Origin: Plakobranchus ocellatus
Lineage: Eukaryota > Mollusca > Gastropoda > Plakobranchidae
Reading direction: 5' to 3'
NCBI GenBank assembly: GCA_019648995.1
Contig: BLXT01004481.1
Span: 630,154-694,153, forward strand
Length of the DNA stretch: 64,000 bases
Positions within the stretch are counted from its first letter, which is position 1. The number at the start of each line of letters is the position of its first letter. The notes below the pieces were generated by a model. It searched no databases, was not told where the DNA came from, and was given only the letters and a program-made list of their open reading frames with translations. This document shows, piece by piece, positions 1 to 13,004 of this stretch. Position numbers and translations under genes: made by a program.

Positions 1-1499
1 ATCTTTCAATTTCTCAGCTAATTGGTCGAGATTGCAAGTCAAAGACTGCAAACTACAATTCTTTTCAGTTATCATTTCTTTTAAAGCGTCAAGTTCCTCA
101 GACAGAAGTGCATCTTTTGTTTGTAACTGCTCATACGCTTTTTCTTTTGAATCAAGCTCTTCTTTCAGTGCCAGTTGCTTAGTTTCCATATCAGATCGGT
201 AATTGTTGAAAGACACTGCTTCCTCCTTTAGTTGATTCACAGAGATCACAAGATTTTCAGACTCACTGCTTCTTCTAGACAGCTCCTCCAAAGCTTCTTC
301 TAGTTTGTGTGAGAGAGTCTGAATTTCTAGTTGGTGGGCAGTATCTGCTTCGGCCTTCAGGCTATTGAGAGATTCAATTGTATCAGAACAATTTTTGTTT
401 TGCACTTTAAGTATTTCTAATTGTTCAGAAAGATTAGAACAGCTTTTCTCAACAACTGTTTTCTCCTCAGAAATGTGGTTCAGTTGAGACTGTAAATTAT
501 TTATGGTCTGCTCAAAACTTCTGCATGTGCAATTCAGTTTCTCTACCTCTTCTTTCATAAGTAGATTTTCTTTAGCATCAGTTTTAATAGTTTCTTGAAG
601 GTTTTCACATTCTCTTTCAGTTGCATTGAGCTGAATTTTGAGCTGCTCACACTCTGCTTTAGAAGTTACTTGCTGCTGAAGTTGATGCTCAGACTGCTGT
701 TTAAGCTCATCAATTTCAGCTACATATTTTGTGTTTTCTGATTCTAGCCACTCCTTTGTCTTCAAAAGCTCATTCATCTGCAAAGACACTTCCTTCACCT
801 TTTCCTCTGCCGATGAACATTTAATTTGAATTTCAACAACATGCTCCTCTCTTTGACTATACTTTAGTTGCAACTCCTCTAAACCATGTTGCTTTTCTGT
901 GAGCTCTCGTTTGCTTAGCTCAATTTGCAAATCCTTTTCACTCACACTCTTGTTTGTCAGATTCAGTTCCTCTTTTAAAGCCTGAACCCTACTCTCCAGA
1001 TCTGAGATCAAACATTGACCCTGTTCTAATTTTAAATTGCATGATTTTATTTCCTCCTCTAAATTGTTTTTTGCCTGCATGCACTCACTCAGTTCTTTTC
1101 TTATACCTTCTTTTTCCTCAGCCACACTCATTTGCAGTTTTTCAGTCTCCTCTATTTTTTCCCTGATGATACTTTCTGCATTGTCCAATTTAGCCTTTAA
1201 ATCATTTACTTGGCAATTGTAATCTCCTGTAAGAGATTCATGCTGTTTGGACAGAGATTCAAGTTCCCTCATGAGATGAGCAATCTCTTTGTCTTTCTCC
1301 ATAATTTCTGTTTCCTTGATGTTTGCCTGTTTGTTGCTGGCCTCACATTTATTTGTCATTTCCAGCAAAGCATTTTCTTTGCATGCCATTTTTTTTTCTA
1401 AGGCACTGTTGCTGTCACCTAGCTCACATAGTATTTTCTCATTCTCAGATAGGGAATTTTTTAACTGGCTCTCAATCTCATTCCATTTTTTTTGTGAAT
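1..1499 (-). other. CENPF large coiled-coil exon (partial)
   Basis: This stretch is one uninterrupted reading frame on the minus strand: 499 codons plus the split codon at the acceptor (TTTTGCAG, just right of 1499). It carries no methionine-to-stop bounds inside the window, so a simple ORF scan misses it. The translation is dominated by Glu, Lys, Gln, Leu and Ser in heptad-like spacing, with no globular motif that I can recognise. It is the start of the long coiled-coil rod and continues left of base 1. Confidence 0.88.
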
Positions 1500-4400
1500 C
1501 TGCAAAATTGGATACATTTAAAAACTGTATATATAGTCGACAACTGATAAGTCAATATCTATAATCAATTAAAAACAACATAAATCTACCTATCCATTAC
1601 ACAATTCTTTGGAATAAAGCTACTGTGGCTTAAAATGTTCCAGAAGTATATGATACATTTAGTTCTTAACTTTTTTTTTCTCTTATGATTTTTTCTGTAC
1701 AGGAAAACATTTTTGTATGTAGCCAAAAGATATGCAAGAAACAAACATGTTTCTTTTAAAAAGATATGAGAAATGTTTAACAGAAAGAAGTTAAAAAAAA
1801 AACTCAGGCTAAAATCATATTTCATTGTTGAATTTGCAATTGGTACTCAAGAACCTCCAAAAAAGAAAAATATTTATGTTTATTTAGATACCTTTGAAAA
1901 GATCTTCTTTTTCTTTAAGGCATGATTCCAGACTACTGATTTTGGATGTAAATGTTGACACATCACTCTGTAGTTTTTCCAACTGCACTGACTGTTCTTT
2001 GATAATTGCTGCTTGCTTTCTGTAAGTCCATGAAAAAATGGATAGCAAAACTGCAGTAGTGAACTTAAAAGAAGAAAGCAAATAGGTTAAAAAATTAGGA
2101 TAAAGTTACATTTTGAGTGTAAACATGATATGTACAAATCTAACCCCATTTTCAAGTCACCATTTAGCATCTTTAAGTTTAAGGTTCGATCACATTTATT
2201 TAAACTAAGGAGAAAGGTCTTCTGGTTTTCACAATAATGACAACGAAATACTTTCTCTAGTTTTTTAAATTTCAATTCTTAGATTTGACATACGCATTTC
2301 TGACACCTCAAAATAGAAGGTTTGAAAGCAAAACATTGCAAAATCCTTTCCAAAAAACGCAATTTTGAAAAGAACTAAAAGTAGCTAGAGAAAAATATTG
2401 TATTCTACTTTTTAAAAGTTGCTTACTCTTTTTCCGCAGTAGACAGAGCAAAGTCTGAAGATACTTGCTTCACACATTCCTCTGCTTTCTTTTTCTGTTT
2501 CTGAAGGTCCTAAGGGAGGCAAAGTAAGAGAACAATCACAATTTCTCTAAATAATATGTTCAAATACCGTGATAATTTTAGAAATATTCTTCACTAAAAA
2601 ATAATTGCCATAAATGCATTTCAACTTATTGAGTTTTGTAATAAAGAAGAATCACAGTGTTGAATAAAAAAAAGTCAGTGGCAACTAAAGAATGAACAGC
2701 AAGTTCATTACCTATGAAAAGTAAAGTAAATATACTGAGATCAAGATAGCAGCACTTTCAATGCGAGCTACAAAAACACAGAAAAAAGATTCAAATATAA
2801 AATGAAATTAACCCAAACTATCAACCCAAAAACTTTCATTCTAAAAACAGCAATCCATTTTCAGGAGCTATAAATAGTTTTCAAAGACATACCTTTCCAT
2901 AAACTTCTTAATTTTACTCAAATTAGACATTGTTCAATGGAAAAAATCCGCAACAAATTTAATGCATGGATCACAGCCACTGCAATTTTAAACAGTTACT
3001 TTCATGATGAGAATGGATGAGAAATGTATGTTACAACATCCTTTAAGATAAAATCTGTACGTGGCCTATTGTTACAGCAGAACTCGCCCACAACAAGCTG
3101 CTGTAAGTAAGGCTTGCTGGGGGAGTACAAGGGAATAATCCATTTAAAATACATAAAATAGTATTAAAAATGATCTGGTCTTTTTCATGGAAAAATGTCT
3201 TAGGCAACATGTACCACATCATGACATGAAATGTTTTTTTTTTTTAAGTAGGTTTGTTAATTTTCTATCTTAATACAGAAATACTGGATTGAGTCAGTGA
3301 CTGGGAAATGTCAATTTTAAATGTGCCCTTTTTTCCCTAACAGATTTCTGGGCTTAATAGAGTCACACCTGTGGATGCACCTTTCTTTCCCTACTGCAAA
3401 ACTTGTTTGAAAAAAGCTAATGTTATGTGATGTTTGAGGTGCAAGGTGGAGTTCAATGGCTCAAGCTAAAGATAAAAAAAAAAAAAACAATCCTTTGACA
3501 AATAAGTGACTGACAATGACATTATACTGAGACCTAAATCTAGTCCATCTGAAAACAAGGTTGCCTTCTCTAGCAATAGCTTACTGCGATTAGGTCTAAC
3601 AGTACAGCAATGGGAGAGAGTGATATATGATTAGACCATTGAAGTGTTCACAATCAACCTTTTTTCCCTCACTCTTCAAGGATAGAAGTATGTTATGTGT
3701 TGCACACACTGTATAACCTGTAATAGGCCCTAATCTACACTAGCCACTATGCTTGCCGAGTTATCCCATCGCAAATCAATGAACTCCACTATCTTAGTCT
3801 CTGTTCTTTCCGCCCCTCTTCACTGTGCCATCAGTCGATCAATCCAGCATTTTGGGCTTGCAAGTTAAACTTACACAGACCTGCCAACCTCAAAAATATG
3901 TTTTCAGGGACACCAAGATCCATTTTCAGGAACAAAGGACAGTTTTCAGGGACATAAGCGCTTGCATGCACACTAAAAATCAGACAGACAGCATTATAGT
4001 GCTTAATAAACAACTTATGGTTTGAAGATTCAAATGTAACCAGATTATACAGCACATTATATAACAAACCTCCTAAAACATGGATAATCAAATGTAAACC
4101 ATCGAATCGCAGCACAATCCCTTTTCTAGGTTCAATCAATTCAATCAAGAGATTAATCCAGAATAAGCAACTGTCAGAGCTAACTGGTTTGAAGTCATAA
4201 TAACAGTTGGCAAGATGCAGAATTGGTTATGTGTGAGCAGCCAGCAAGTGATGGTGGTGCAAGAAGAAACTGTTATGATGAGGCCGTCGCAATGCCTGAT
4301 TCTCAGATTGGCAGGATACAAAACTCTTAGTGTAGTTAGCTAGACAGTTTGAAGCCATGCTTATGCAAGTAAAAACTGGTTTGATGCACTTGGATGGTTA

Positions 4401-7400
4401 AAAATGTGTCCAACATTTTGTCTGTGATCATAATCCTTGAGGTGATCTATCCAGCAATGTGCCTCACTTGCTTTTCAATTTCTCTGTTGTAATTATGACT
4501 CACATCCATACATATGGATAAGTTCTATTCACTATGATCACTTAAATGTTCTTTATCCTTACTATAAAGAAAGACGTTTGTTGTGTTCTTTTTACTAACA
4601 GTTTTGGCCAGGCTAATCCTTCAAAACATTTTGTCAATGCTTTGACTGTCTTTAGAGATGTATACACTTGGTTAATTGAAAGTATCTGTGTAGACCAGTG
4701 AAATAACTAATGAATTATACATGTGCCCTATTTTATATTTAGATTTATAAATGAGGACAAGACAATATTTTTTATGCCAACAATAGATCAGGATAAAATT
4801 TTAGATAGTAAATATCAGGATTTTTTCATTAAGTAACTAAGAAGGGTACTGAGAAAGCCAATATTAAATAAGACACCCTTTGGATAAATTTGAAAAACAT
4901 CATTGTTTGAAATTTGATGCAATAAAGGCCAATCATTGGATTGTATTTTCATCTAGGCCTAACATTTAAGGAAAAAAAAGGCCACCTTGTGTGAACATTC
5001 TATCCTCTCTACTGTTCTAAATCTACAAATTTTTACAAATTCTCCTAAATTTCACAGTCTATAAATTCATTCACCACATAAATCTATATCTTGATCTAGA
5101 TCTAAGTGCAGATTTAATATAAATCAAAACCTAGATCTAGAATAAGGACCAAGACCACTCACATTATCACAATTGCAAGATTTAACAGACCTTGATCTTC
5201 ACAAGATATCTATTGCTATCTAAACCTAATGCACGGCTCTAGAAACTATACGACTTCATTAAAAAAAACACACAAAGTATCGAGTTCAGCATTAACTCTA
5301 GACTATTCACAAAGAAAATTTTATTGACCTAGCTCTCCTTCAGTTATGTTGTTATCGACAATAACACTTCCTAAGCATGTGGATGAAACTCACTGAAATG
5401 ATTAACAGTGATGAAAAACCAAAGCACTTCTAAATAATAACACTACTTTCACATCGACAATCAGGAAAAAAGTGAAAGAAAGAACTGTAAACAGAAAGGA
5501 AACTGGTGCATGATACTTTACTTTTAAAAGTTTATATCGATGAAAAGAGAGCACCGTAGTGAAGCAGTATCATTATTAAGTTTATGGATATAAATACTGA
5601 ACGCCCGGAAAACGAAAACTAAAAGAAAAGTAAAAATTGGGATTAACTTTTGACCAGAAACAAAGCTGAATTCCAGGACATTTCTATCAAATGCGGGACT
5701 GCGGGACAGACACTCATTTTCACGAATTGTTCCGCAATTTGCTGGACGGTTGGCAGGTCTGCTTACAGCAAATAGTTCACAAAGCCATAACACGCACACT
5801 CCTACCGCCTGCTTGTCTTGCTGCAGATTATGAAACTTATTTTCTGAAAAAGAAATTAGATATCCTGGCATATGACTTAGGGAATGTTAATAAAGTCAAA
5901 ATTTCTAAACCCTTGCGTTTGCCCCCGCTATACATGTGTTTTGCCTACTGTAATCCCACTGCAAGCAGGCATATTTACATGTATAAAATATAGAGGGATG
6001 AAAAGTGGGATATGTAAGGCAGATCAAACCCCTGAAGTGCATTATTTGTGTACTTCTGAGGTTTGATACACCTGCCACCAATATTTAGAAAATCTGCTCA
6101 TAACATTGAGCTCACACATTTATTTACTTCAGACATTAATGATTCAACATTGTAACTGACCATGAGCTGATTCTCCATCTGCAGCAGTTTCTGCAAGGCA
6201 ACATCTCTCTCAGCTCGACAGCTTTCCAATTCAAGATCTTTGTCCATTACCTGCGCACGAAGTTCATTATTAGCTTGACTATGGGCGTCATTCTCTTGTC
6301 TAATCTTTTTCATTTCTACTTCTGTTGCATGAATTTGTTGATCTTTTTTCTCCATTTCTATTGATAACGCTTGCTGGGGATAAATAAGTGCAAAAATGAT
6401 AGATGTTCAAAATGCTTTTCTTCTAGGCCACATTGGCGGGTCACAAGGTAACAACAATTTTTATTTTAATGGGAAGTGTAGAATTTTCAACAGAGAGGAT
6501 TTGTATAAAAATAGAAAAAAAATTAGTGAGAGGAACAGTTTACAACAGAAAGGAAAAACATTAAAAAAAAAAAAAAAAACTAGAGCAATGTCCTTCAGAT
6601 AAAACCTACAGTTATTCTATGAGATTTTTTTCCTGCTGCAGAGAACATCACATGCTCTTATTTACTCTGCCCACAGTTAAAGAAAATGCAGCTAATTGTA
6701 TTTTGAAGCTTGTTTAAAAAAATATTATTTTCTTTTTCCTTTTCATACATTTTTTACATAAAAATTTAGCTAGAAAAGATGGGTATTGGTTCTCAGTTTT
6801 TTAAATGAAAACATGTTAAAAAGTGACTCTGAAGAGTCATCTTCAATTTTTTTAAAATCTTATGCTTTATCATCAGCCTGAGCTTGAGACAGAATTTTAA
6901 ATAATAGTATTTCTATATTTTTTTTCCCATATATCTGATCAATTTAACAGTACTTAAATTGAACAAAAATTATCCATGTGTGCTATTTTAAGCAAATACA
7001 CACAAAAGTGTTTGTGTTCTTTTTTTAAATCTTAAAAAAAAAAAAAAACAACAAAAAAAGAAACCTTTTCTCCCTGCACTGCTGCTTGCTTTTTCTCTAA
7101 ATCTGCCAAAGCGGAGCTGTGCTTTTTTATAACATCATCAGCGGAAGCCACCTTAGAGGAGAGCTCTTTCTGTGAATCTTGCCATTTCGCCTTTTCTAAT
7201 TCAAGCTTTTCCAACAAACCCTGAAGCCTATTTTGTTCAGCTCGAGCCTGAAAATTGATTATTTCATCAATGATGTTAGTACCAATAAGAATAGATAAAT
7301 ATAGTTTAATTTTCTTATTTTCTAATTGAAAGAAATGACATTATTTATTTTTTTGGATGCACATTAAAGAAAAAATCTTTCAACTAGAATTCAATACCAT

Positions 7401-10400
7401 ATTTTGGTACACCACTTCAAATTTGTCAAATGTATTTCAAAAGAGGATGAAGCACATATGATTTAAGTTTAATCATAATGCTGCCAATGTGCATTTTGTT
7501 TCAGCTATGCAACACAACAACCCTTGATAGTCCACTTAGTACCCTCATTTTGGAAAGAGCATTATGAATACAGTAGAAATAAAATAATCTCTTTAAACCT
7601 CTGGGGCCTTCAAAATCATTTTGGTTCTGGCAGAGCTTATATTTGACTACTACATCTCGAGTCTTAAATCGATTGCATGCTATTCCCACCGATAACCTAT
7701 CTCCTTTCCCCGCTTTTCTTTTGTCAAAACATAAAGAGATGGCATAGGAAGAGCAAACTTTTGACTGTAAATTCTCATTTGTAACAATTTCAATACCCAA
7801 TCGCATCCTTGTATTGTTGTTCTCCAGCGCTGTATGGATTACACCCTAGTTTAGCATAGCCCAAACTCGTATTGGTTGTTTACAAGGAGTGATACCAGTA
7901 GGTATGGTAATTTAAAGCCTCTCTTTTCATTAAGCCTAGCCCATTACATGGAACATGGAACAACGCACTGAATTTCATGATTTTACTGTGTGGATAACCT
8001 TTCCTTCTAATATATATGATTTCACCAACTAGTAGTAAGAGCCCTCACAGAGTGCCTGACTCAAAATTCCACAACAGGCAAACTATAGTCAGCGCTAGAT
8101 CTAGGCAGGTGATAAATAGAAAACGGAGCGTAAACACACGTATTTCCTTTTGTTTTTGCTACAGTATCTGTTTTCTTAGGGTTCTTTTTACGATGAGGTA
8201 GGTGAGAATCTTTTAGTTTAAAGGCAGTGCTTGTTGGAAATCATTCACAGTTATGCATGTGATAATACAAAACAAAGAAGAGAAAAGCACTAGCCAACTT
8301 ATTGGTTGGAATTCATTGAGTTTTTCGGTTTAAATAAATTCTACTATATTTTCCAATCCATGACTAGACAAAACACACGTAAATAATAAACATATTAACA
8401 GAAAAATCCAGTCAGCAACACATAATCTAAAGCGCTTGCAGATTTAAGCATCTGACAATTACCACAGTAAAGATTGTTAGAGATAGAATAGTTATGAAGC
8501 AAATACTTACAGCCATGACTTCCTGTTGTGCTCTTGTCCTGGCCTCTAGCATGACACGCTCAGCATCTTTTGCTGCATCCATGGCCTGTGCCAGATCCAA
8601 TTTTAGTTCTTTCTCACGCTCCTTCATTCGTGCCTCCATGTTATGACGAGTGGCTTCAGCATTATGTCGCATGCACTCATGCTCTTGTGCCAACTTTTTG
8701 TTTTTCTGTTCAAGGGCAGATATCTGTGTTGACAGGTTCAATCAGGCAAAAAAAAAAAAAAAAAAAAGGATAAGAATTACCCATCGATGATGTAGAGTGA
8801 TTGTAATGATCAATTTAAAGAAACGGTATGTCTAGGAAAGGGATAATCAACCAATTTAAATTTCCTGTAATTTCATGCCTATAAGCACAAAACAGTGATT
8901 CTTTTTTTTTTTTTTTATATGATATCCAATTGGAGACCAAATATTAATAGACTTTTTTCTATGAAAAATAAACCACTGTTTCAAGCCAACATTGAGCATT
9001 TAAATGACTAAAGAAGTTTCTTACTGAAAAAAAAAAATTAATGAGACTTCATTCATTTCATGTTTTCAGATGTGGAAATGCATAACATCTTAAGGATACA
9101 AAAGACATTTTTATAAATCATTGTGACATTGTTTAAAATTTTTAAAATTCAAAGTAAATATCAAGAGGAAAAAAACTTAAATCCTCTAAGAATATTTTTT
9201 GAATGAAATTTTCATCAAAATATTTTTCAGATTGAACCAAAAGATGCCAAGTCTTAAAAAAAATAAATAAAAACCCCAAACAACAACTTTATAAATTATA
9301 ACTATAGGCCTAAATGTTTACTTGTATAAATAAAAAATTATTGATTTAGTAATATTTTTATAATTTCAAAGAGCATATGATAAAATCCTTTTAAAATTAA
9401 AAAGGGCAAATTTAGAAATGTTGATGACAAGAATACATATAAGTTAACATGAAATCTCTCAAACACATGCAAATATTGCCACAACTGAAGTTACAGAAAC
9501 CCCTCAACAGATATCAATTTATAAAAAAAATTCTGCTGTGAGTTTCATACGAAAAAACATGTCTCTTTGTTAAAATATATGATGGATTCTGCCAATGTTT
9601 AACTCTTTTTTCACCTTTGTCTTACTAATTAGAGTTTCACTTTACAACACAAGTAACTAGGTCTGCAAGATTTATATATCACATAAATTTTTATTTTTGC
9701 AGTTGTTGCAAGTTGACTTGTAGGAGTATTGAAATGAATTTATTTACGGCACAATTTTTTAAAGTTGATTCAATAAAGTATCAGTTAAGAGAATTTGTTC
9801 ATGATTAAAAAAAACCAAAACACGACAACATTGATTTATCAAATGCCAAAAATGGAAATAAAAATGCTGCTCCCATGAACAAGGGTAAAAAATAGACACC
9901 TTTTTTACCGAATTACCATGAATTAAATCATAAATAATGGAGAAAATTACTTTTTTTCCTTCCATTTTATAAATACTTTTTAGAGTTACATCAGCATTAA
10001 ATGCAAGCTGCCATATCCATTGATATTCCAAAGGTAACTGCACAGGAATTTTTTATATTTTTAAATTCTAAAGGCAAAATACACAAGAGAGAAAAAAGGG
10101 AAGAAGAAAAAATTTAGAGAAAAGGTGAGACAAGAAGGTTATTTTTTTTTTAACTTTGAGATAGGTGTTTAAACATTTACCAATGAATTTGCCATAATTA
10201 AAGATAAAAAAAAATGTTGAAAAATGTTTTGATCTGACATACCTCAATATATAAAGTAATAGAGCATTTTTTGTAAATGCCTTACATATGCTTATAAATC
10301 ATTTTATACCTTTTTTTAAAGAAAATTTCCACTCTTGTACATACCTGTAAGTACCTTTTCTCACATTTTAATGAAAAAAAAAAGCCCAGATTTTTTTTTC

Positions 10401-12504
10401 AAGTTGACACAATATATATAACAACTTCTATTATATTGCTAAGAATGTAAATAGCAATGGCTTTGCCGAATTTCAAGGAAATGATTGCATAAATCTTGTA
10501 CAAAAAAATGTATCCTACATTTGATAAATCAATATTGATTGAGGTTTAATAAAAACAAAAATAAAGTTTCTAAAAATAGAGAAAGAAAAAGATTGAATAT
10601 CTTCTAAAAGAGTTGAAGAAAAAATGTGAGGGGGTTGCTGAATAATAAACTTAAAGCACTTAAAAAAATGTGCACCACAAAAAATCTATAAGAAGGTTGA
10701 AGAAACTGTGCAAAGAAAATTAAACTCATCAAAATAAACATTTGAAAGACAAGAATGGAACATCATTATGGAAAGGAAAAAGAACTTTTGATGTTGAGAG
10801 AAAAATGGCTGATGAAAAAGAATGAAAAGAACTTTGCGGGACAACTAATCATAAAAGATAAAGTTTGTGCCATTGACAAGTAAATAAAAATGGGAAAAGT
10901 AGCTGCATTTACGGTATCTTAAATGTTTTCAATTTTATTATTATTATTTTCAGGCACTGTCAGCTAGTAAGACAGATAAATAATCATGTAAAACCTAGTT
11001 TTCAAAAAGAGAAAAAGTCTTTACCTCTTGCTGAGCCTTCAGCAAATCAGCTGATTCTAATGGCTGGTTTGAGCCTGAGCAGTCAGAACCAGAGCCTGAG
11101 GATAAATGAAGAATATATCTAAAACAGACAAAATTGACAACAACAAAAAAATCAAGAAACTGCTAATTTTTTTACAGTCTTTGTTGAGCTTTTTTCTGTT
11201 TAAAACTGTTCAGAAGAAGATATCTGTGTGAAAAAATACTAGGCCTACCTTTTTGCATTCTTTAGAAATAAGTTCAATTTTTTTGGCAAAAGCTTGATAC
11301 ATTTGTTAAAGAATGTGTTTTGAAGATCAAGTATTCAACAAATTAGAAAGGTATGTTAAAATACTTTATATTCTCACCTTTTCTATTCGATATGTTATTG
11401 CCAGATTCATTGTCTTCAAGCCTTTGCTTTAATAGATGTATTTCCTCTTGTAATGATTTTACTTGCTGGCTGTCAGACTGTGAGTGAGAGCTTTCACTAA
11501 GCTCTGAGGACTTTTTTTAAAAAAAGCAGATCATGACATATTGCTTTCATCAATTTCATTGTAAAACATTAAAAATTATATGCAACTGTGATTAAGAGCA
11601 CATATTCCTGCCACAAAAGTTCTCTTTTTGGCCTTGCACAACACATATCAATTTGTTTTTATTCTGAGAACTCTAAAGTAAAAAAATTAAGTTCATTTAG
11701 GATGCATGCTTAATGGAAAAATATGAGGGTGCAGCAACAGGCAAAATTATGGAAAATATTATGGGTTAGCCTAGATAGATTAAAACTAATGCCTTATCTT
11801 GAAACTTCCTTTCAAAGAAAGAAAAATTTATACTCAAAAATTGTCAATAGTGAGAAACCCCTTCTTAAGACAGATGTCAAAATATCTATTAAATTACTTT
11901 CAATTGTATCATTGAAACATATGACTACATACCAGTTTTCCTTCATCACTGCTGCACATTTTAGCTATTTTCTGTTCAAGGCTCAAAAGTTGATTCTGTT
12001 TGTATTGCAAATCATGCAACAGCTTCTGCTTTGCATTTTCCAATTCTTGACAAGTCACAGCCAGAGACTGATTCTCACGCTTCAGGTCAGCAAGTTCAGT
12101 TTTCTCATTGCTTCCTTTTCTCTTCTGGACCTCCAGATTCTAATAATTAAAATTAAAATCTCAACAACTAACTCTGGTATAATGATTTGTGACAGACTCT
12201 TAAAAAAAAAAATAATTGCCAACATGAATTTTCAACAAATAAGAGAAAAAATATAGTAAAAAAAAATTTTTTTTAACAAAGAAGTCAAAAACTGTATTGA
12301 ATTTTCCTTTACAATTAAGTTAATATTCCTTATTCATGTAATTTACAATAAACACAAACTGATTACCTGTTCTAAGCTTTCTATTTGAAATTGTTTTTGA
12401 TCTCGATCTTTCTTCAGTTTGTCAAGCTGGCATTCCATCTGACTAATCTTCATTAGTGCCACTTGAGGAAGGCCATCCTTCCACTCATCCGCTGCCCAAC
12501 TCAT
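1..12504 (-). CDS. CENPF: Centromere protein F-like (CENP-F/mitosin), 5' part, 10 coding exons, partial at left edge
   Basis: CENP-F is a very long coiled-coil kinetochore and nuclear-matrix protein that binds microtubules and dynein regulators in G2/M. Exons in minus-strand order: 12504-12367, 12139-11933, 11510-11378, 11095-11025, 8723-8511, 7247-7065, 6373-6161, 2509-2427, 2019-1892 and 1499-1. All have GT-AG borders and compatible phases, giving 956 codons without a stop. The N-terminus MSWAADEWKDGLPQVAL followed by QLDKLKKDRDQKQFQIESLE closely parallels vertebrate CENP-F (MSWALEEWKEGLP, QLDKLKKEKQQRQFQLDSLE). The second exon has LKRENQSL and the fifth ALEQKNKKL, also with counterparts in the vertebrate protein. 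The rest is heptad-rich Glu/Lys/Gln coiled coil, and the last exon is open for all 1499 bases, like the giant exons of vertebrate CENPF. The C-terminus, with expected microtubule-binding and CAAX signals, is outside the window. The identity rests on the N-terminus; the later coiled coil is not diagnostic by itself. Confidence 0.9.
2510..6160. other. CENPF intron containing a TIR transposon
   Basis: Intron between the seventh and eighth coding exons. It is AT-rich noncoding sequence; the only structured part I can support is the TIR element at 3876-5761. The short open frames inside show no recognisable protein similarity. Confidence 0.7.
3876..5761. mobile_element. Non-autonomous TIR DNA transposon, 1886 bp, 6-bp target duplication
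   Basis: The left end reads CAGACCTGCCAACC at 3876 and the right end is its exact reverse complement, ending at 5761 (14-bp perfect TIR). The same hexamer CTTACA flanks both ends (3870-3875 and 5762-5767), as expected of a target-site duplication. The interior has no long frame and no recognisable transposase, so it is a deletion derivative or MITE-like element. A 6-bp duplication does not match the usual length for hAT (8), piggyBac (TTAA), Tc1-mariner (TA) or Mutator (8-11), so the superfamily is left open. Confidence 0.72.
8724..11024. other. CENPF intron, no recognisable feature
   Basis: About 2.3 kb of AT-rich intron with many A and T homopolymers between the fourth and fifth coding exons. 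I see no gene, transposon end or structured repeat in it. Confidence 0.6.
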
Positions 12505-12517
12505 TTTTCAGAGCCTT
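12505..12517 (-). other. CENPF 5'UTR end and splice acceptor
   Basis: Immediately upstream of the CENPF start codon, on the minus strand, a pyrimidine-rich tract ends in TTTATTCAG at 12518, followed by 13 bases and then the ATG. The start codon therefore appears to lie just inside a second exon, with at least one noncoding 5' exon further right. The promoter was not identified. Confidence 0.6.
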
Positions 12518-13004
12518 CTGAATAAAAAAAGAGAAATGTTCAATATCTTTCTTCAAAAAAATTATTATTTTAAAGAAAAAAAGCATGCAAATTACACAAT
12601 TTCATATTTCAAACTTTTTTTATATATCTTTTTCCTTCCACAGAAATAGATCTGCTATCATCAAAAGGTAAGATAACAAAAAAGTGTACTACCTATGTTC
12701 AAAGTCATTGTTGCATTGGAGTTTATCAACCAAAATTCAACCACCATTATAATCCTATATTATTGAGTCAATGAATGTTAATAGTTTTGCTCAAAGTTTA
12801 CAAACTATTTTTGCCTCTGAAAGAAAATAATTTTTTCAGCATTATCATTTTTTTGGAGAGCTCTGAAATTTGTTACAAGTTACAAAAATTGCCTTCATTT
12901 CGTTATTTACATTAACATTAAAATATCCCTTTGTGTGCATAATAAAAAATGTTTCCTTTCTTTTGCCTGAAAGATTTTTAAAAACAATTTTAATTGCATA
13001 TACA

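Noticed and set aside
2184-2200. GGTTCGATC resembling a tRNA T-loop
   Set aside because: No acceptor stem, D-loop or anticodon arm could be formed around it.
3831-4148. A 105-codon minus-strand frame across the left end of the 1886-bp TIR element
   Set aside because: It crosses the element border and has no recognisable motif; probably chance.
8427-8741. A 104-codon minus-strand frame looking like an independent small coiled-coil gene
   Set aside because: Its core (8511-8723) is the fifth coding exon of CENPF with proper splice sites; the rest is intron read-through.
11723-12256. A 177-codon plus-strand frame
   Set aside because: It lies antisense to CENPF exon 2 and its introns; AT-rich composition explains the length.
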